A DNA stretch of 64,000 nucleotides. It comes from Marinobacter lutaoensis. Its GTDB lineage: Bacteria > Pseudomonadota > Gammaproteobacteria > Pseudomonadales > Oleiphilaceae. The stretch's first letter is position 1. Every line of letters begins with the position of its first letter. A program made the position numbers and the translations under genes. The stretch is from NCBI RefSeq assembly GCF_001981305.1, contig NZ_MSCW01000004.1, positions 1 through 64,000 of the forward strand, given 5' to 3'. The notes under the pieces were generated by a model that was given only the letters and a program-made list of their open reading frames with translations, was not told where the DNA came from and did not search any database. This document shows, in pieces, positions 1 through 7,417 of the stretch.

Positions 1-44
1 ACGCCGAGGCGCTCACGCTGGAACGCATCTGGGTGGCGGAGTAA
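1..44 (+). CDS. C-terminal tail of an unidentified gene
   Basis: An open frame enters from the left edge and stops at a TAA at 42-44. The visible tail reads AEALTLERIWVAE. It is too short to assign to a family. It is likely real because it is open to the edge and lies just ahead of another same-strand start, but it could equally be chance. Confidence 0.35.
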   Translation, partial: AEALTLERIWVAE

Positions 45-100
45 ACGCGCGAGATCATGCAGAATCGCTTACTGAAAAAATCGGGATTCGGACGTTACGG

Positions 101-293
101 ATGCGAAGGAATGGAATCGGGATTCTGTTATGGGTGGCTGTCCTATTCGTGGCCGGCAATAACGCTTGGCGTGTCTACACCTCGGCCGCACCCGTTATGA
201 CCGCGTCGGTGTCGTCCGATGGCGCTTACGCCCTCACCGCCCACCGCGACCAGAAGCTGATCCTTTGGAGTCTGGCTCACCAGACACGAGAAC
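101..293 (+). pseudogene. Truncated N-terminus of a WD40-repeat protein (relic)
   Basis: From the ATG at 101 the frame gives a short N-terminal hydrophobic segment (residues about 6-20, GILLWVAVLFVAG). It continues into VMTASVSSDGAYALTAHRDQKLILWSL, which looks like the first blade of a WD40 beta-propeller (SSDG, TAHRD, LILW). At about residue 60 the similarity ends, and the frame runs into the terminator and antisense 3' end of the neighbouring TonB receptor gene. No further WD40 blades follow, so I read this as a decayed remnant of a membrane-anchored WD40 protein cut off at the junction with the receptor gene. The downstream continuation of the frame to 655 is not real coding sequence. Confidence 0.55.
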
Positions 294-331
294 CAAAAAA
301 AGCCCCGCCCCCATGTGAGGGGCGCGGGGCC
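294..331 (-). terminator. Rho-independent terminator of the copper receptor gene
   Basis: The stem pairs 302-312 (GCCCCGC then CCCC) with 319-330 (GGGG, one bulged C, GCGGGGC) around a 6-nt loop. On the minus strand it is followed by a run of seven T (A-run 295-301 on the plus strand). It lies about 50 nt beyond the stop of the TonB receptor gene. Confidence 0.85.
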
Positions 332-379
332 GAAGGTCGCCCGCCGGCTATGAGAAGCGGGCGACGCCCTTGGTACCGA

Positions 380-2377
380 TTACCAGCGGGCGGTCAGCGC
401 TACGCGCAGGGTGCGTCCCGGCTCGTTGACGCGGACCGCCTCGGGATTGAAGGGATCGGTGTTGGCCCGGCTGACGTGGGGAGCCCAGGCCTTGTCGAAC
501 AGGTTGTCGAGCGCCCAACCGAGGCTGAGGTTGCGCATCAGCGGATGGTTGCCGGACAGATTCAGCACGCCGTAGCCGGCCGAGGGCCCCGCGTCCAGGC
601 CGGACACCGGATCGATCCGCTCCTGGCGGCGCGCTACCTGCCATTCCGCCTGTAGCGTATGACCTTGGGCCTGCCAGGCCAGGGTTTGCACGAACTGCAC
701 TGGCGGAATCTGCGGCAGCGCCGTGCCGTCGTCACGATTCTCGCCACGGACCGAGGCCAGCTTGGAGCGGGTGCTCCAGCGCCCGTTGTTCCATTGCAGG
801 GCCGCTTCGACGCCCAGCAGGCGGGCGCTCACACTGCGGTAGCGCACCTGGTCCGAGGGGGTCTGGTCGCGCAGCACGAAGTCATCCACCCGGTCGACCC
901 ACAACGCCGGCCGCCACTGCCAGTTTCCGTCCTGTCCGGACAGAGCCAGCTCCAGCTTGTGGTGCTTCTCGGTGTCGAGGCCCGGGTTGCCGACCCAGCC
1001 GGTGCCGCGCACGATGTAGCGCTCGGTCACGCCTGGGGAGCGCACGCTGTGGGAGGCGGTCAGCTCCAGCGCCTGACGGTCGGAGAAACGCCAGTCGCCG
1101 CTCAGGAAGCCGCTGATGTTGTCGTCCACGGCATCCACGTCCGTCACGCCGTAGACGCTCTGGTACACCGAGGCCGGCGTCATCGGCATCGACGTCGGGT
1201 TCATCCGGAAACTGTCCCCGGCGCGGGTGGCGTCCATCTCCACCCGGTCGTAGCGCAGCCCGGCACCGAGGCGAAGGTTGACCCGGATACGGTGGAAGGC
1301 TTCCGCGAACAGGCCGACCCGGTCCCGCTCGACCCCGGGCCAAAGTAGCGAGGCCGTGTTGTCGAGGGCCATGCCGTTGTACATGGTGGCGTCCCAGTCG
1401 TTGCTTTCCACATCTACGCCCACGGCCAGATCCTTGGTGTAGCCGATGCTCTGGTCCAGGGTCAGCCGGGCGCCCCGGGTGCGGGTCTCGGAAGCGGTCA
1501 GCATTTTCATGGTGGCGTCACGCAGGCTGAAGTTGTCCATGACATGGTCGACATCCGCCTGCCAAGCCATCAGGTTCCAGCCGCCGTTGGCCACCGGCGC
1601 GCCGAGTTCCAGGCGGTACAGGTCGGTGTCGGTCTTCGGCGCGTCCATCCCGGCGCCGGCGTATTTCACGTCCCGCTCTTCCTGGCGGCTGGCCATGCCC
1701 TTGACGTAGAGGCCGCTGTCCGAAGTCCAGGCGCCGTCCAGCCGGCCCTCGGTGTTCTGGTAGGCGCTGCGCACGGTCTCGCCATCGCCGTCCTGGTAAT
1801 CGTCCGCTTCGTCGTAACCGGCGGCCAGCCGCAGCCAGGCTTCGTCGCTGCCGACGGCGGCACTGCCGTTGACCAGCCAGCCGTCGCCATTGTCGGCGCC
1901 GCCGACGGTGAGGTGGCCGGTGCTGGCGCCGTCACCGAAGTCCGGCGCGGCGGTGGTGGCCACCACCTGGCCGCCGGCGATGGCGCCCCAGCGCAGGGTG
2001 CGGTTGCTGGTCCGCACCTCCAGCGCCGGCGGCAGGGCGGCACTGAGCCGGCTGGTGGGTGGGTCCATTCGGTTTGGGCAGGCGCCCTCGACCCGGATGC
2101 CGTCCAGCAGCACGTCCACCCGTTCCCGGCTCTGGCCCCGCACCACCGGCTCCAGGCCGCGCCCCCCCATCCGTGACAGCGACACCGCCGGATCCGCATC
2201 CAGCCGAGACACCGGCTCCGGCGTCAGGGCGGCTTCTGCCAGCCGTGCCGTTTCCGGGGATTGGCCTTCGGTTACCCGAATCAGGGGCGATGAGTCCAGG
2301 GTCTGGGCCTGGGCCGGCAGCGCGGCGGCACCGGCGACCATCAGTCCGATCACACGTGCCAGGGGCGTTTGGGTCAT
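380..2377 (-). CDS. TonB-dependent copper receptor, NosA/OprC family
   Basis: Outer-membrane beta-barrel receptor of 665 residues, likely for copper uptake energised by TonB. The start at 2377 gives a clean signal peptide (residues 1-25, ending PAQAQ); an in-frame upstream start adds about 30 non-signal residues. The plug domain contains VVRGQSRERVDVLLDG and then CPNRMDPPTS at about 100-109, a motif I associate with the NosA/OprC copper receptors. The barrel follows and ends in an aromatic residue (TARW). In Pseudomonas stutzeri NosA is needed for copper loading of nitrous oxide reductase; here the neighbour is the divergent RegB/RegA redox pair, which fits a respiratory copper role. The substrate is inferred from the motif. 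Confidence 0.82.
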   Translation of the reverse strand: MTQTPLARVIGLMVAGAAALPAQAQTLDSSPLIRVTEGQSPETARLAEAALTPEPVSRLDADPAVSLSRMGGRGLEPVVRGQSRERVDVLLDGIRVEGACPNRMDPPTSRLSAALPPALEVRTSNRTLRWGAIAGGQVVATTAAPDFGDGASTGHLTVGGADNGDGWLVNGSAAVGSDEAWLRLAAGYDEADDYQDGDGETVRSAYQNTEGRLDGAWTSDSGLYVKGMASRQEERDVKYAGAGMDAPKTDTDLYRLELGAPVANGGWNLMAWQADVDHVMDNFSLRDATMKMLTASETRTRGARLTLDQSIGYTKDLAVGVDVESNDWDATMYNGMALDNTASLLWPGVERDRVGLFAEAFHRIRVNLRLGAGLRYDRVEMDATRAGDSFRMNPTSMPMTPASVYQSVYGVTDVDAVDDNISGFLSGDWRFSDRQALELTASHSVRSPGVTERYIVRGTGWVGNPGLDTEKHHKLELALSGQDGNWQWRPALWVDRVDDFVLRDQTPSDQVRYRSVSARLLGVEAALQWNNGRWSTRSKLASVRGENRDDGTALPQIPPVQFVQTLAWQAQGHTLQAEWQVARRQERIDPVSGLDAGPSAGYGVLNLSGNHPLMRNLSLGWALDNLFDKAWAPHVSRANTDPFNPEAVRVNEPGRTLRVALTARW

Positions 2378-2510
2378 GGTTTCAAAGTCCTCGCCAGGGT
2401 CAATGCAACTTGGAAAATCGGTGTGGCGGCCATGATAGGGCCTGAACGCGGCGTTGGCTTGGGACACAATGCCGCACCCGAACAGGCCCTTCCATTGCTA
2501 GAATGCCGGC

Positions 2511-3788
2511 ATGGAATGGTTGACTCACTCACAAGCCGGCTTTCGCCAGTCCGCCCGCTACCTGCTGTGGATGCGGGTGGCCATCATCGCCATCGCCCTG
2601 GTGGCGATGGCGATCGCCGAAACCATGGTGGCCCTACCCTACCGGGGCGAGGCGGTGCTGCTGTGCCTGGCCTACGGCGTGCTCTCGGTCTTGGCGTGGC
2701 TGTGGTTCATGCGCCGGCCGCCGGCCGCCCCGGTACCGGTCAGCGCCACCTTTCTGGCCGATCTGGCACTGATCGGCGGCTGGCTGTACCTGACCGGCGG
2801 CTACACCAATCCCCTAGTGTCGCTGCTGCTGTTGCCAATCGCGGTGGCCATCATTCTGGTGCCGGTCCGGCACAGCCTGGTGATCACGCTGGCCGGCATA
2901 GCCGTCTACACCGCGCTGATGCTCTGGCATGCCCCGATCGGCGCACAGGATCATCACCACGGCAACCTGGCGCAGCTGCACCTGGTGGGCATGTGGGCGA
3001 CCTTCGCCCTGACCGCCGTGATCCTGCTGCTGGTGGCCGGCACCCTGGCACGGCGGCTGCGCCGCCAGCAGAGCCAGCTGGCGCGGTTTCGTGAGAACCG
3101 GCTGCGGGACGAGCAAATCATCGCCCTGGGCCTGTCCGCGGCGGCGGTGGCACACCGCCTGGGCACGCCCCTGAACACCCTGACCCTGTTGCTGGAGGAA
3201 GTCCGCGCCCAGCTGACCGCCCCCACCGGGCCAGACCGCGAAGCCGTGCGGGACGATCTGGACACCATGGAGCAGCAGCTGCGACTGTGCAGCGAGCATC
3301 TGCAACACCTCACCCGGGCGGCGGTGGAAGCCAAGGGCGCCCGCCGTGAAGTCCTGCCGGTGGCGCACTGGCTGGCGCGCCTGCGCGAGTCCGCCACCCT
3401 GCTGTGGCCGTCGGGCCCGATCCAGTGGCGACTGCCGTTTCCGGACACGCCGGTGGCGGTGGACGCCACCCTCGACCAGGCGGTGCTGAACCTGTTGGCG
3501 AACGCCCTGACCGCCAGCCCGGCGTGGGTCGGGGTCAGTGCCCGGGACACCGGCGACGGTCGGGTGGAAGTGGTGGTGGAAGATCAGGGGGACGGTCTGG
3601 AGGCGGCACTGCAGGGGGCACCGGGGGAGGAGGTGGTGGACTCCCGCAACGGCCTGGGTGTTGGCCTGTTCCTGTCCAACGCCACCATCCAGCGGCTGGG
3701 CGGCACCCTCAAGGCCCGCACCACCGGCCAGGGCACCACCATGGTGATCGACCTGCCCCGGGCCAGCGACACAGGAGCGCGAACGTGA
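2511..3788 (+). CDS. regB: Redox sensor histidine kinase, RegB/PrrB/RoxS family
   Basis: Membrane sensor kinase of 425 residues with about six N-terminal membrane segments (residues 20-180). GGYTNPL at 96-102 matches the ubiquinone-sensing GGxxNPF heptad of RegB. The H-box AAAVAHRLGTPLNT has the phospho-accepting His at 215. Cys260 in RLCSEHL sits where RegB keeps its redox-active cysteine. The ATPase domain shows the N-box (LNLLANALTAS) and the G-box (GLGVGLFLS). The family senses the quinone pool or redox state and controls respiratory and oxidase genes. It overlaps the response regulator gene by 4 nt (GTGA), so the two are translationally coupled. It is divergent from the copper receptor gene. 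Confidence 0.9.
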   Translation: MEWLTHSQAGFRQSARYLLWMRVAIIAIALVAMAIAETMVALPYRGEAVLLCLAYGVLSVLAWLWFMRRPPAAPVPVSATFLADLALIGGWLYLTGGYTNPLVSLLLLPIAVAIILVPVRHSLVITLAGIAVYTALMLWHAPIGAQDHHHGNLAQLHLVGMWATFALTAVILLLVAGTLARRLRRQQSQLARFRENRLRDEQIIALGLSAAAVAHRLGTPLNTLTLLLEEVRAQLTAPTGPDREAVRDDLDTMEQQLRLCSEHLQHLTRAAVEAKGARREVLPVAHWLARLRESATLLWPSGPIQWRLPFPDTPVAVDATLDQAVLNLLANALTASPAWVGVSARDTGDGRVEVVVEDQGDGLEAALQGAPGEEVVDSRNGLGVGLFLSNATIQRLGGTLKARTTGQGTTMVIDLPRASDTGART

Positions 3789-4318
3789 GCGATGAGAGCC
3801 AGTGGCTGCTGATCGACGACGATGAATCCTTCCTGCGGGTGCTGCAGCGCTCGCTGGGGCGCCAGGGCGTCACCGCCCGGACCGCGAGCACGCCGGAACA
3901 AGCCCTGGAGGCCATCCGCCAGCCGGCCATCCGCCGCTGCGTGCTGGACCTGAACCTGGCCGGCGCCAGCGGCCTGCAGCTGTTGCCGGAACTGCGCGCC
4001 CGGCGCCCGGACCTGGAGGTGCTGGTGCTGACCGGTTACGGCAGCATCGCCACGGCGGTGGAAGCCATGCGGCGCGGCGCCGTGAACTACCTGTGCAAGC
4101 CGGTGACCGTGGCCCAGCTGCTGGCCGGCTTCGAACCCCTGGAAACACCCCCGGCCCTGCGTCCGGAACCACCCTCGGTGGAGGAGATGGAGTGGGAGCA
4201 CATTCAGCGGGTGCTGAACGAACATCAGGGCAACATTTCCGCCACGGCCCGGGCCCTCAACATGCACCGGCGCACCCTTCAGCGCAAACTCCAGAAACAC
4301 TCCCGCTGGCGCGGCTGA
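3785..4318 (+). CDS. regA: Redox response regulator, RegA/PrrA/RoxR family
   Basis: 177-residue response regulator. A GTG start overlapping the regB stop gives MSDESQWLLIDDDESFL, the correct receiver N-terminus. The receiver has the acidic DDD pocket at 11-13, the phospho-acceptor Asp55 (VLDLNLAG) and the conserved Lys in LCKPV. After a proline-rich linker (PPALRPEPPS) comes a C-terminal Fis-type helix-turn-helix (ISATARALNMHRRTLQRKLQK). This compact receiver-Fis arrangement is the hallmark of RegA/PrrA/ActR. Its targets are usually respiratory and carbon metabolism genes. Confidence 0.9.
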   Translation: MSDESQWLLIDDDESFLRVLQRSLGRQGVTARTASTPEQALEAIRQPAIRRCVLDLNLAGASGLQLLPELRARRPDLEVLVLTGYGSIATAVEAMRRGAVNYLCKPVTVAQLLAGFEPLETPPALRPEPPSVEEMEWEHIQRVLNEHQGNISATARALNMHRRTLQRKLQKHSRWRG

Positions 4319-4333
4319 CAATCGCCCGAAAAA

Positions 4334-4347
4334 ATGATCTGGATCAA
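4334..4347 (+). promoter_or_regulatory. Candidate Anr/FNR box
   Basis: ATGAT-CTGG-ATCAA matches the FNR/Anr consensus TTGAT-N4-ATCAA at nine of ten fixed bases. It lies 15 nt after regA. A -10-like TAGCAT at 4391-4396 would put its centre near -62, a usual class I activator position. This is prediction only. Confidence 0.45.
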
Positions 4348-4526
4348 TAAATTGCAATCAGGCGTCCGTGCACCGGCCGGACAGATCCGGTAGCATCGGT
4401 GGGCTCTCTGGCCCTCGAATCCCTGCCGGCACGCACGATGCCCGCATGAGTGCTACAGTCACAGAAGATACACAGGGAGGTGCGCTGGCCAGATGCCAGG
4501 ACAATCAAGGGAGCCGAGCGAGCCAC

Positions 4527-6653
4527 ATGCCAAAACCGACGGATGCCGTAGCCCTTCCCCAGGGCATTGAAGCCAAACGTCTGGCCGTGATTGCCACCGC
4601 CACGCCCAACCTGGTGCTGCTCCTGGCCGCGGATGGCACCATCGAATGGGTCAATCCCAGCTTCGAAACCCAGTCCGGCTACCCGCTGTCGGAACTCCGG
4701 GGCCGCCGCCCCTGCGACAGGCTGTACGGCCCGGACACCGACCGGGACGCCCTGGCCAGAATCCAGCAACACCTGGATCAACGGCTGCCGGTGTCGGAAG
4801 ACATCCTGCAGTACACCCGCCACGGCACCCCCTACTGGGTCCATGCCGTGTGCCTGCCCATCGGCGAGGCGCAGGGGCTGGCCCCCGGCTATGTCGTCAT
4901 CCAGAACAACATCTCCGATCGCAAGCACAGCGAGCGCAGCCTGCGCATTGCCGCCAGCGTGTTCGATCGCAGCCACGAGGCGATCGTGATCACCGATCAC
5001 AACAATCGCATTCTGGACGTCAACCCGGCCTTCTCCCGGATCACCGGCTACCGCCGCGACGAGGTGCTGGGGCTGGATCCGTCCATTCTCAGCTCGGGCC
5101 GCCACAGCGCCGCCTACTACCGGTCCATGTGGCAGGCAATCGAGAAGCACGACCATTGGCGCGGCGAAATCTGGAACCGGCGCAAGAACGGCGAGGAGTA
5201 CGCCGAGCTGCTGTCCATCAGCCGGGTGCACCTGGATGAACCGGGGCAGTTCTACCACGTCGCCGCCTTTTCCGACATCACCGCCCTGAAGAACCACGCA
5301 CGCGAACTCAACCGCGCCGCCAACTACGACGAACTCACCGGCCTGCCCAACCGCCAGCGGCTGGAAGAGCGCCTGCGCACGGCCCGGCGCCACGCCGAAC
5401 GGCAGGGCCGGACCCTGTCCGTGTGCTATCTGGACATCGACGGTTTCAAGGCCTTCAACGACCGCATGGGACACGCCCTGGGTGACCAGGTGCTGCGGGT
5501 ACTGGCCGACCGCCTGAGCCGGACCCTGCGCAGCGGCGACACCGTCGCCCGCATTGCCGGCGACGAGTTCGTGATCCTGCTCCAGAACGACCACGGCGAG
5601 GCCGTCTACCAGCGGATTCTGGCCACCATCAACGAGCCCATCGAGATCGGCAGCCAGAGCATCCGCCTGACCGCCAGCCTCGGCATCACCCATTTCCCCG
5701 AGGACGGCGCCGAGGTGGAGGGCCTGATCCGGCACGCCGACCAGGCCATGTATTCCGCCAAGGAAAAGGGACGCAACCAGTTCCACATGTTTGACCCCGG
5801 TCTGGACGAATGCCGCCGGCAGCGGCGCAACCAGCTGATGGAACTGTCCCGGGCCCTGGAGCACGGCGAGCTCGAACTCTTCTTCCAACCTCAGGTCCGG
5901 GTTTCGGACAACGCACTGATCGGGTTCGAGGCCCTGATCCGCTGGCGCCATCCGGAACGCGGCCTGCTGCTACCGCACCAGTTCCTGCCGGCGGTGGCCG
6001 ACAGCCATCTGGAAACGCCCCTGGGACAGTGGGTGCTCAAGGAAGCCCTGCAGCAGCTCAACCTGTGGCGGGCGGCCGGGGAATCGCTCGGCGTCAGCAT
6101 CAACATCAGCGTGCAGCACCTGCTGGACCGGAACTTCGTCCCGCATCTGGAGGATTACCTGCACAGCCACCCGGACGTCGACCCCGGCAGCATTACCCTG
6201 GAGGTTCTGGAAACCGCGGCGCTGAAGGATCTCAAGCGGGCCAGCGAGGTCCTGACCCGCTGCCAGGGGCTGGGACTGCAGGTGGCCCTGGACGACTTCG
6301 GCACCGGTTTTTCCTCCCTGACCTACCTGCGTACCCTGCCGGTGGACCTGATCAAGATCGACCAGAGCTTCGTCCTGAACATGCTCGACGACGCCAGCGA
6401 CCGGGCCATTGTGGAAAGCGTGATTTTCCTGGCCCAGCGCTTCGCCCATCCGGTACTGGCCGAGGGCGTGGAAACCATGGAGCATGCGAGCGTGCTGCGG
6501 GAGATGGGCTGCAACCTGGTCCAGGGCTTCGGCATCGCTCGGCCCATGCCCGCCGCCGACACCCTGGCCTGGGCCCGTCAATGGCGCGGCCAGGCGCAGC
6601 GTCAGGGCGCCGGACGGCTCAGCCCGAGCCTGACCGGCGGCGAGGGGATCTGA
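4527..6653 (+). CDS. PAS-PAS-GGDEF-EAL cyclic-di-GMP turnover protein
   Basis: Cytoplasmic signalling protein of about 708 residues. Two PAS domains come first (IEWVNPSFETQSGYPLSEL and ILDVNPAFSRITGYRRDEV). A diguanylate cyclase domain follows with AGDEF at 344-348 and an I-site RSGD five residues upstream. A phosphodiesterase domain ends the protein, with EAL at about 468-470 and the catalytic motifs DDFGTGFSSL and IKIDQSFV. Both enzymatic motifs look intact (A for the first G of GGDEF is common in active enzymes), so it may make and break c-di-GMP. The start is uncertain: ATG 4527 lies downstream of AAGGGAG, and ATG 4446 is an in-frame alternative. No transmembrane segment is visible, so the PAS domains probably sense an internal signal. 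Confidence 0.88.
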   Translation: MPKPTDAVALPQGIEAKRLAVIATATPNLVLLLAADGTIEWVNPSFETQSGYPLSELRGRRPCDRLYGPDTDRDALARIQQHLDQRLPVSEDILQYTRHGTPYWVHAVCLPIGEAQGLAPGYVVIQNNISDRKHSERSLRIAASVFDRSHEAIVITDHNNRILDVNPAFSRITGYRRDEVLGLDPSILSSGRHSAAYYRSMWQAIEKHDHWRGEIWNRRKNGEEYAELLSISRVHLDEPGQFYHVAAFSDITALKNHARELNRAANYDELTGLPNRQRLEERLRTARRHAERQGRTLSVCYLDIDGFKAFNDRMGHALGDQVLRVLADRLSRTLRSGDTVARIAGDEFVILLQNDHGEAVYQRILATINEPIEIGSQSIRLTASLGITHFPEDGAEVEGLIRHADQAMYSAKEKGRNQFHMFDPGLDECRRQRRNQLMELSRALEHGELELFFQPQVRVSDNALIGFEALIRWRHPERGLLLPHQFLPAVADSHLETPLGQWVLKEALQQLNLWRAAGESLGVSINISVQHLLDRNFVPHLEDYLHSHPDVDPGSITLEVLETAALKDLKRASEVLTRCQGLGLQVALDDFGTGFSSLTYLRTLPVDLIKIDQSFVLNMLDDASDRAIVESVIFLAQRFAHPVLAEGVETMEHASVLREMGCNLVQGFGIARPMPAADTLAWARQWRGQAQRQGAGRLSPSLTGGEGI

Positions 6654-6671
6654 CCGGACCGAGCCGGCGCC

Positions 6672-7334
6672 CTAGGGCCGGTACCGGCGCGGATCCAGGG
6701 TGGTCAGCCGGTCGGGATGAAACACCATCAGACCGGTCACGAATGTGCCGTTGACAAACCCTTCCGGCAACATGAACAGGGGCAGGTAACGGATGTACTC
6801 GTCCACCAGCACATCCAGGGTATAAACACCGCCGCTCCAGAGCATCAGACACATCACCAAGCCGGCCGAGGCCACCGCCAGGGCCGCCCCGAAAAAGCCG
6901 CAGAAGAAGATATAGGCGAAGAAATTCCGGAAGTTGCGGTGGCGCTCCCACAGCATGATGCCGTGGCTCACCAGCGCCGGGACCATCACCGTCACCAAGC
7001 CGTTGGCGGCGAACATCAGCAGCGGCTCGCGGCCGGTCACCACGGTCAGCACCAGCGCCAGCAACCCGCTGAACACCGCCAACCCCCAGCCCAGCATCAG
7101 GGTGATCACGGTCATGCCGAAAATGTGAATGGCCAGGCCCGGCGAAATACCGGCCCGCAACTGCCACAGGAAACCCAGGGCCACGGCGGCCCCGTAGAAC
7201 GAATGCTGCAGCGCGTCGTCCTTCCGGAACGCCCGCCAGTCCACGGCGCGCGCCGCCTGGATCAGGATCAGCACAAACAGGACAGCCGTGACCAGCCACT
7301 GGCTGCCCGATAGCAGGTTGTCTGTCATGCCCAT
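6672..7334 (-). CDS. CbiM-like energy-coupling factor permease
   Basis: 220-residue, very hydrophobic protein with about six membrane segments. LAIHIFGMTVITLMLGWGLA and the long GLVTVMVPALVSHGIML segment fit the CbiM/NikM S-component family of Ni/Co uptake, in the shortened form found singly in many gammaproteobacteria. No CbiN, CbiQ or CbiO gene is next to it, so either it works alone or its partners are elsewhere. The start at 7334 is supported by GAGGGGAA about 7 nt upstream. The transported metal cannot be read from the sequence. Confidence 0.7.
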   Translation of the reverse strand: MGMTDNLLSGSQWLVTAVLFVLILIQAARAVDWRAFRKDDALQHSFYGAAVALGFLWQLRAGISPGLAIHIFGMTVITLMLGWGLAVFSGLLALVLTVVTGREPLLMFAANGLVTVMVPALVSHGIMLWERHRNFRNFFAYIFFCGFFGAALAVASAGLVMCLMLWSGGVYTLDVLVDEYIRYLPLFMLPEGFVNGTFVTGLMVFHPDRLTTLDPRRYRP

Positions 7335-7417
7335 GGCAACTTCCCCTCGGTCCTCAGCTCGGGCGAAGCCCCATGATACCGCCTACCCCCGTCCCCTGAC
7401 CAAGCCGGGCCGGCGGA

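Noticed and set aside
293..655. Continuation of the WD40 frame to 655 as a 184-residue protein
   Set aside because: After about residue 60 the frame passes through a terminator and the antisense 3' end of the TonB receptor gene, and the sequence loses all WD40 character.
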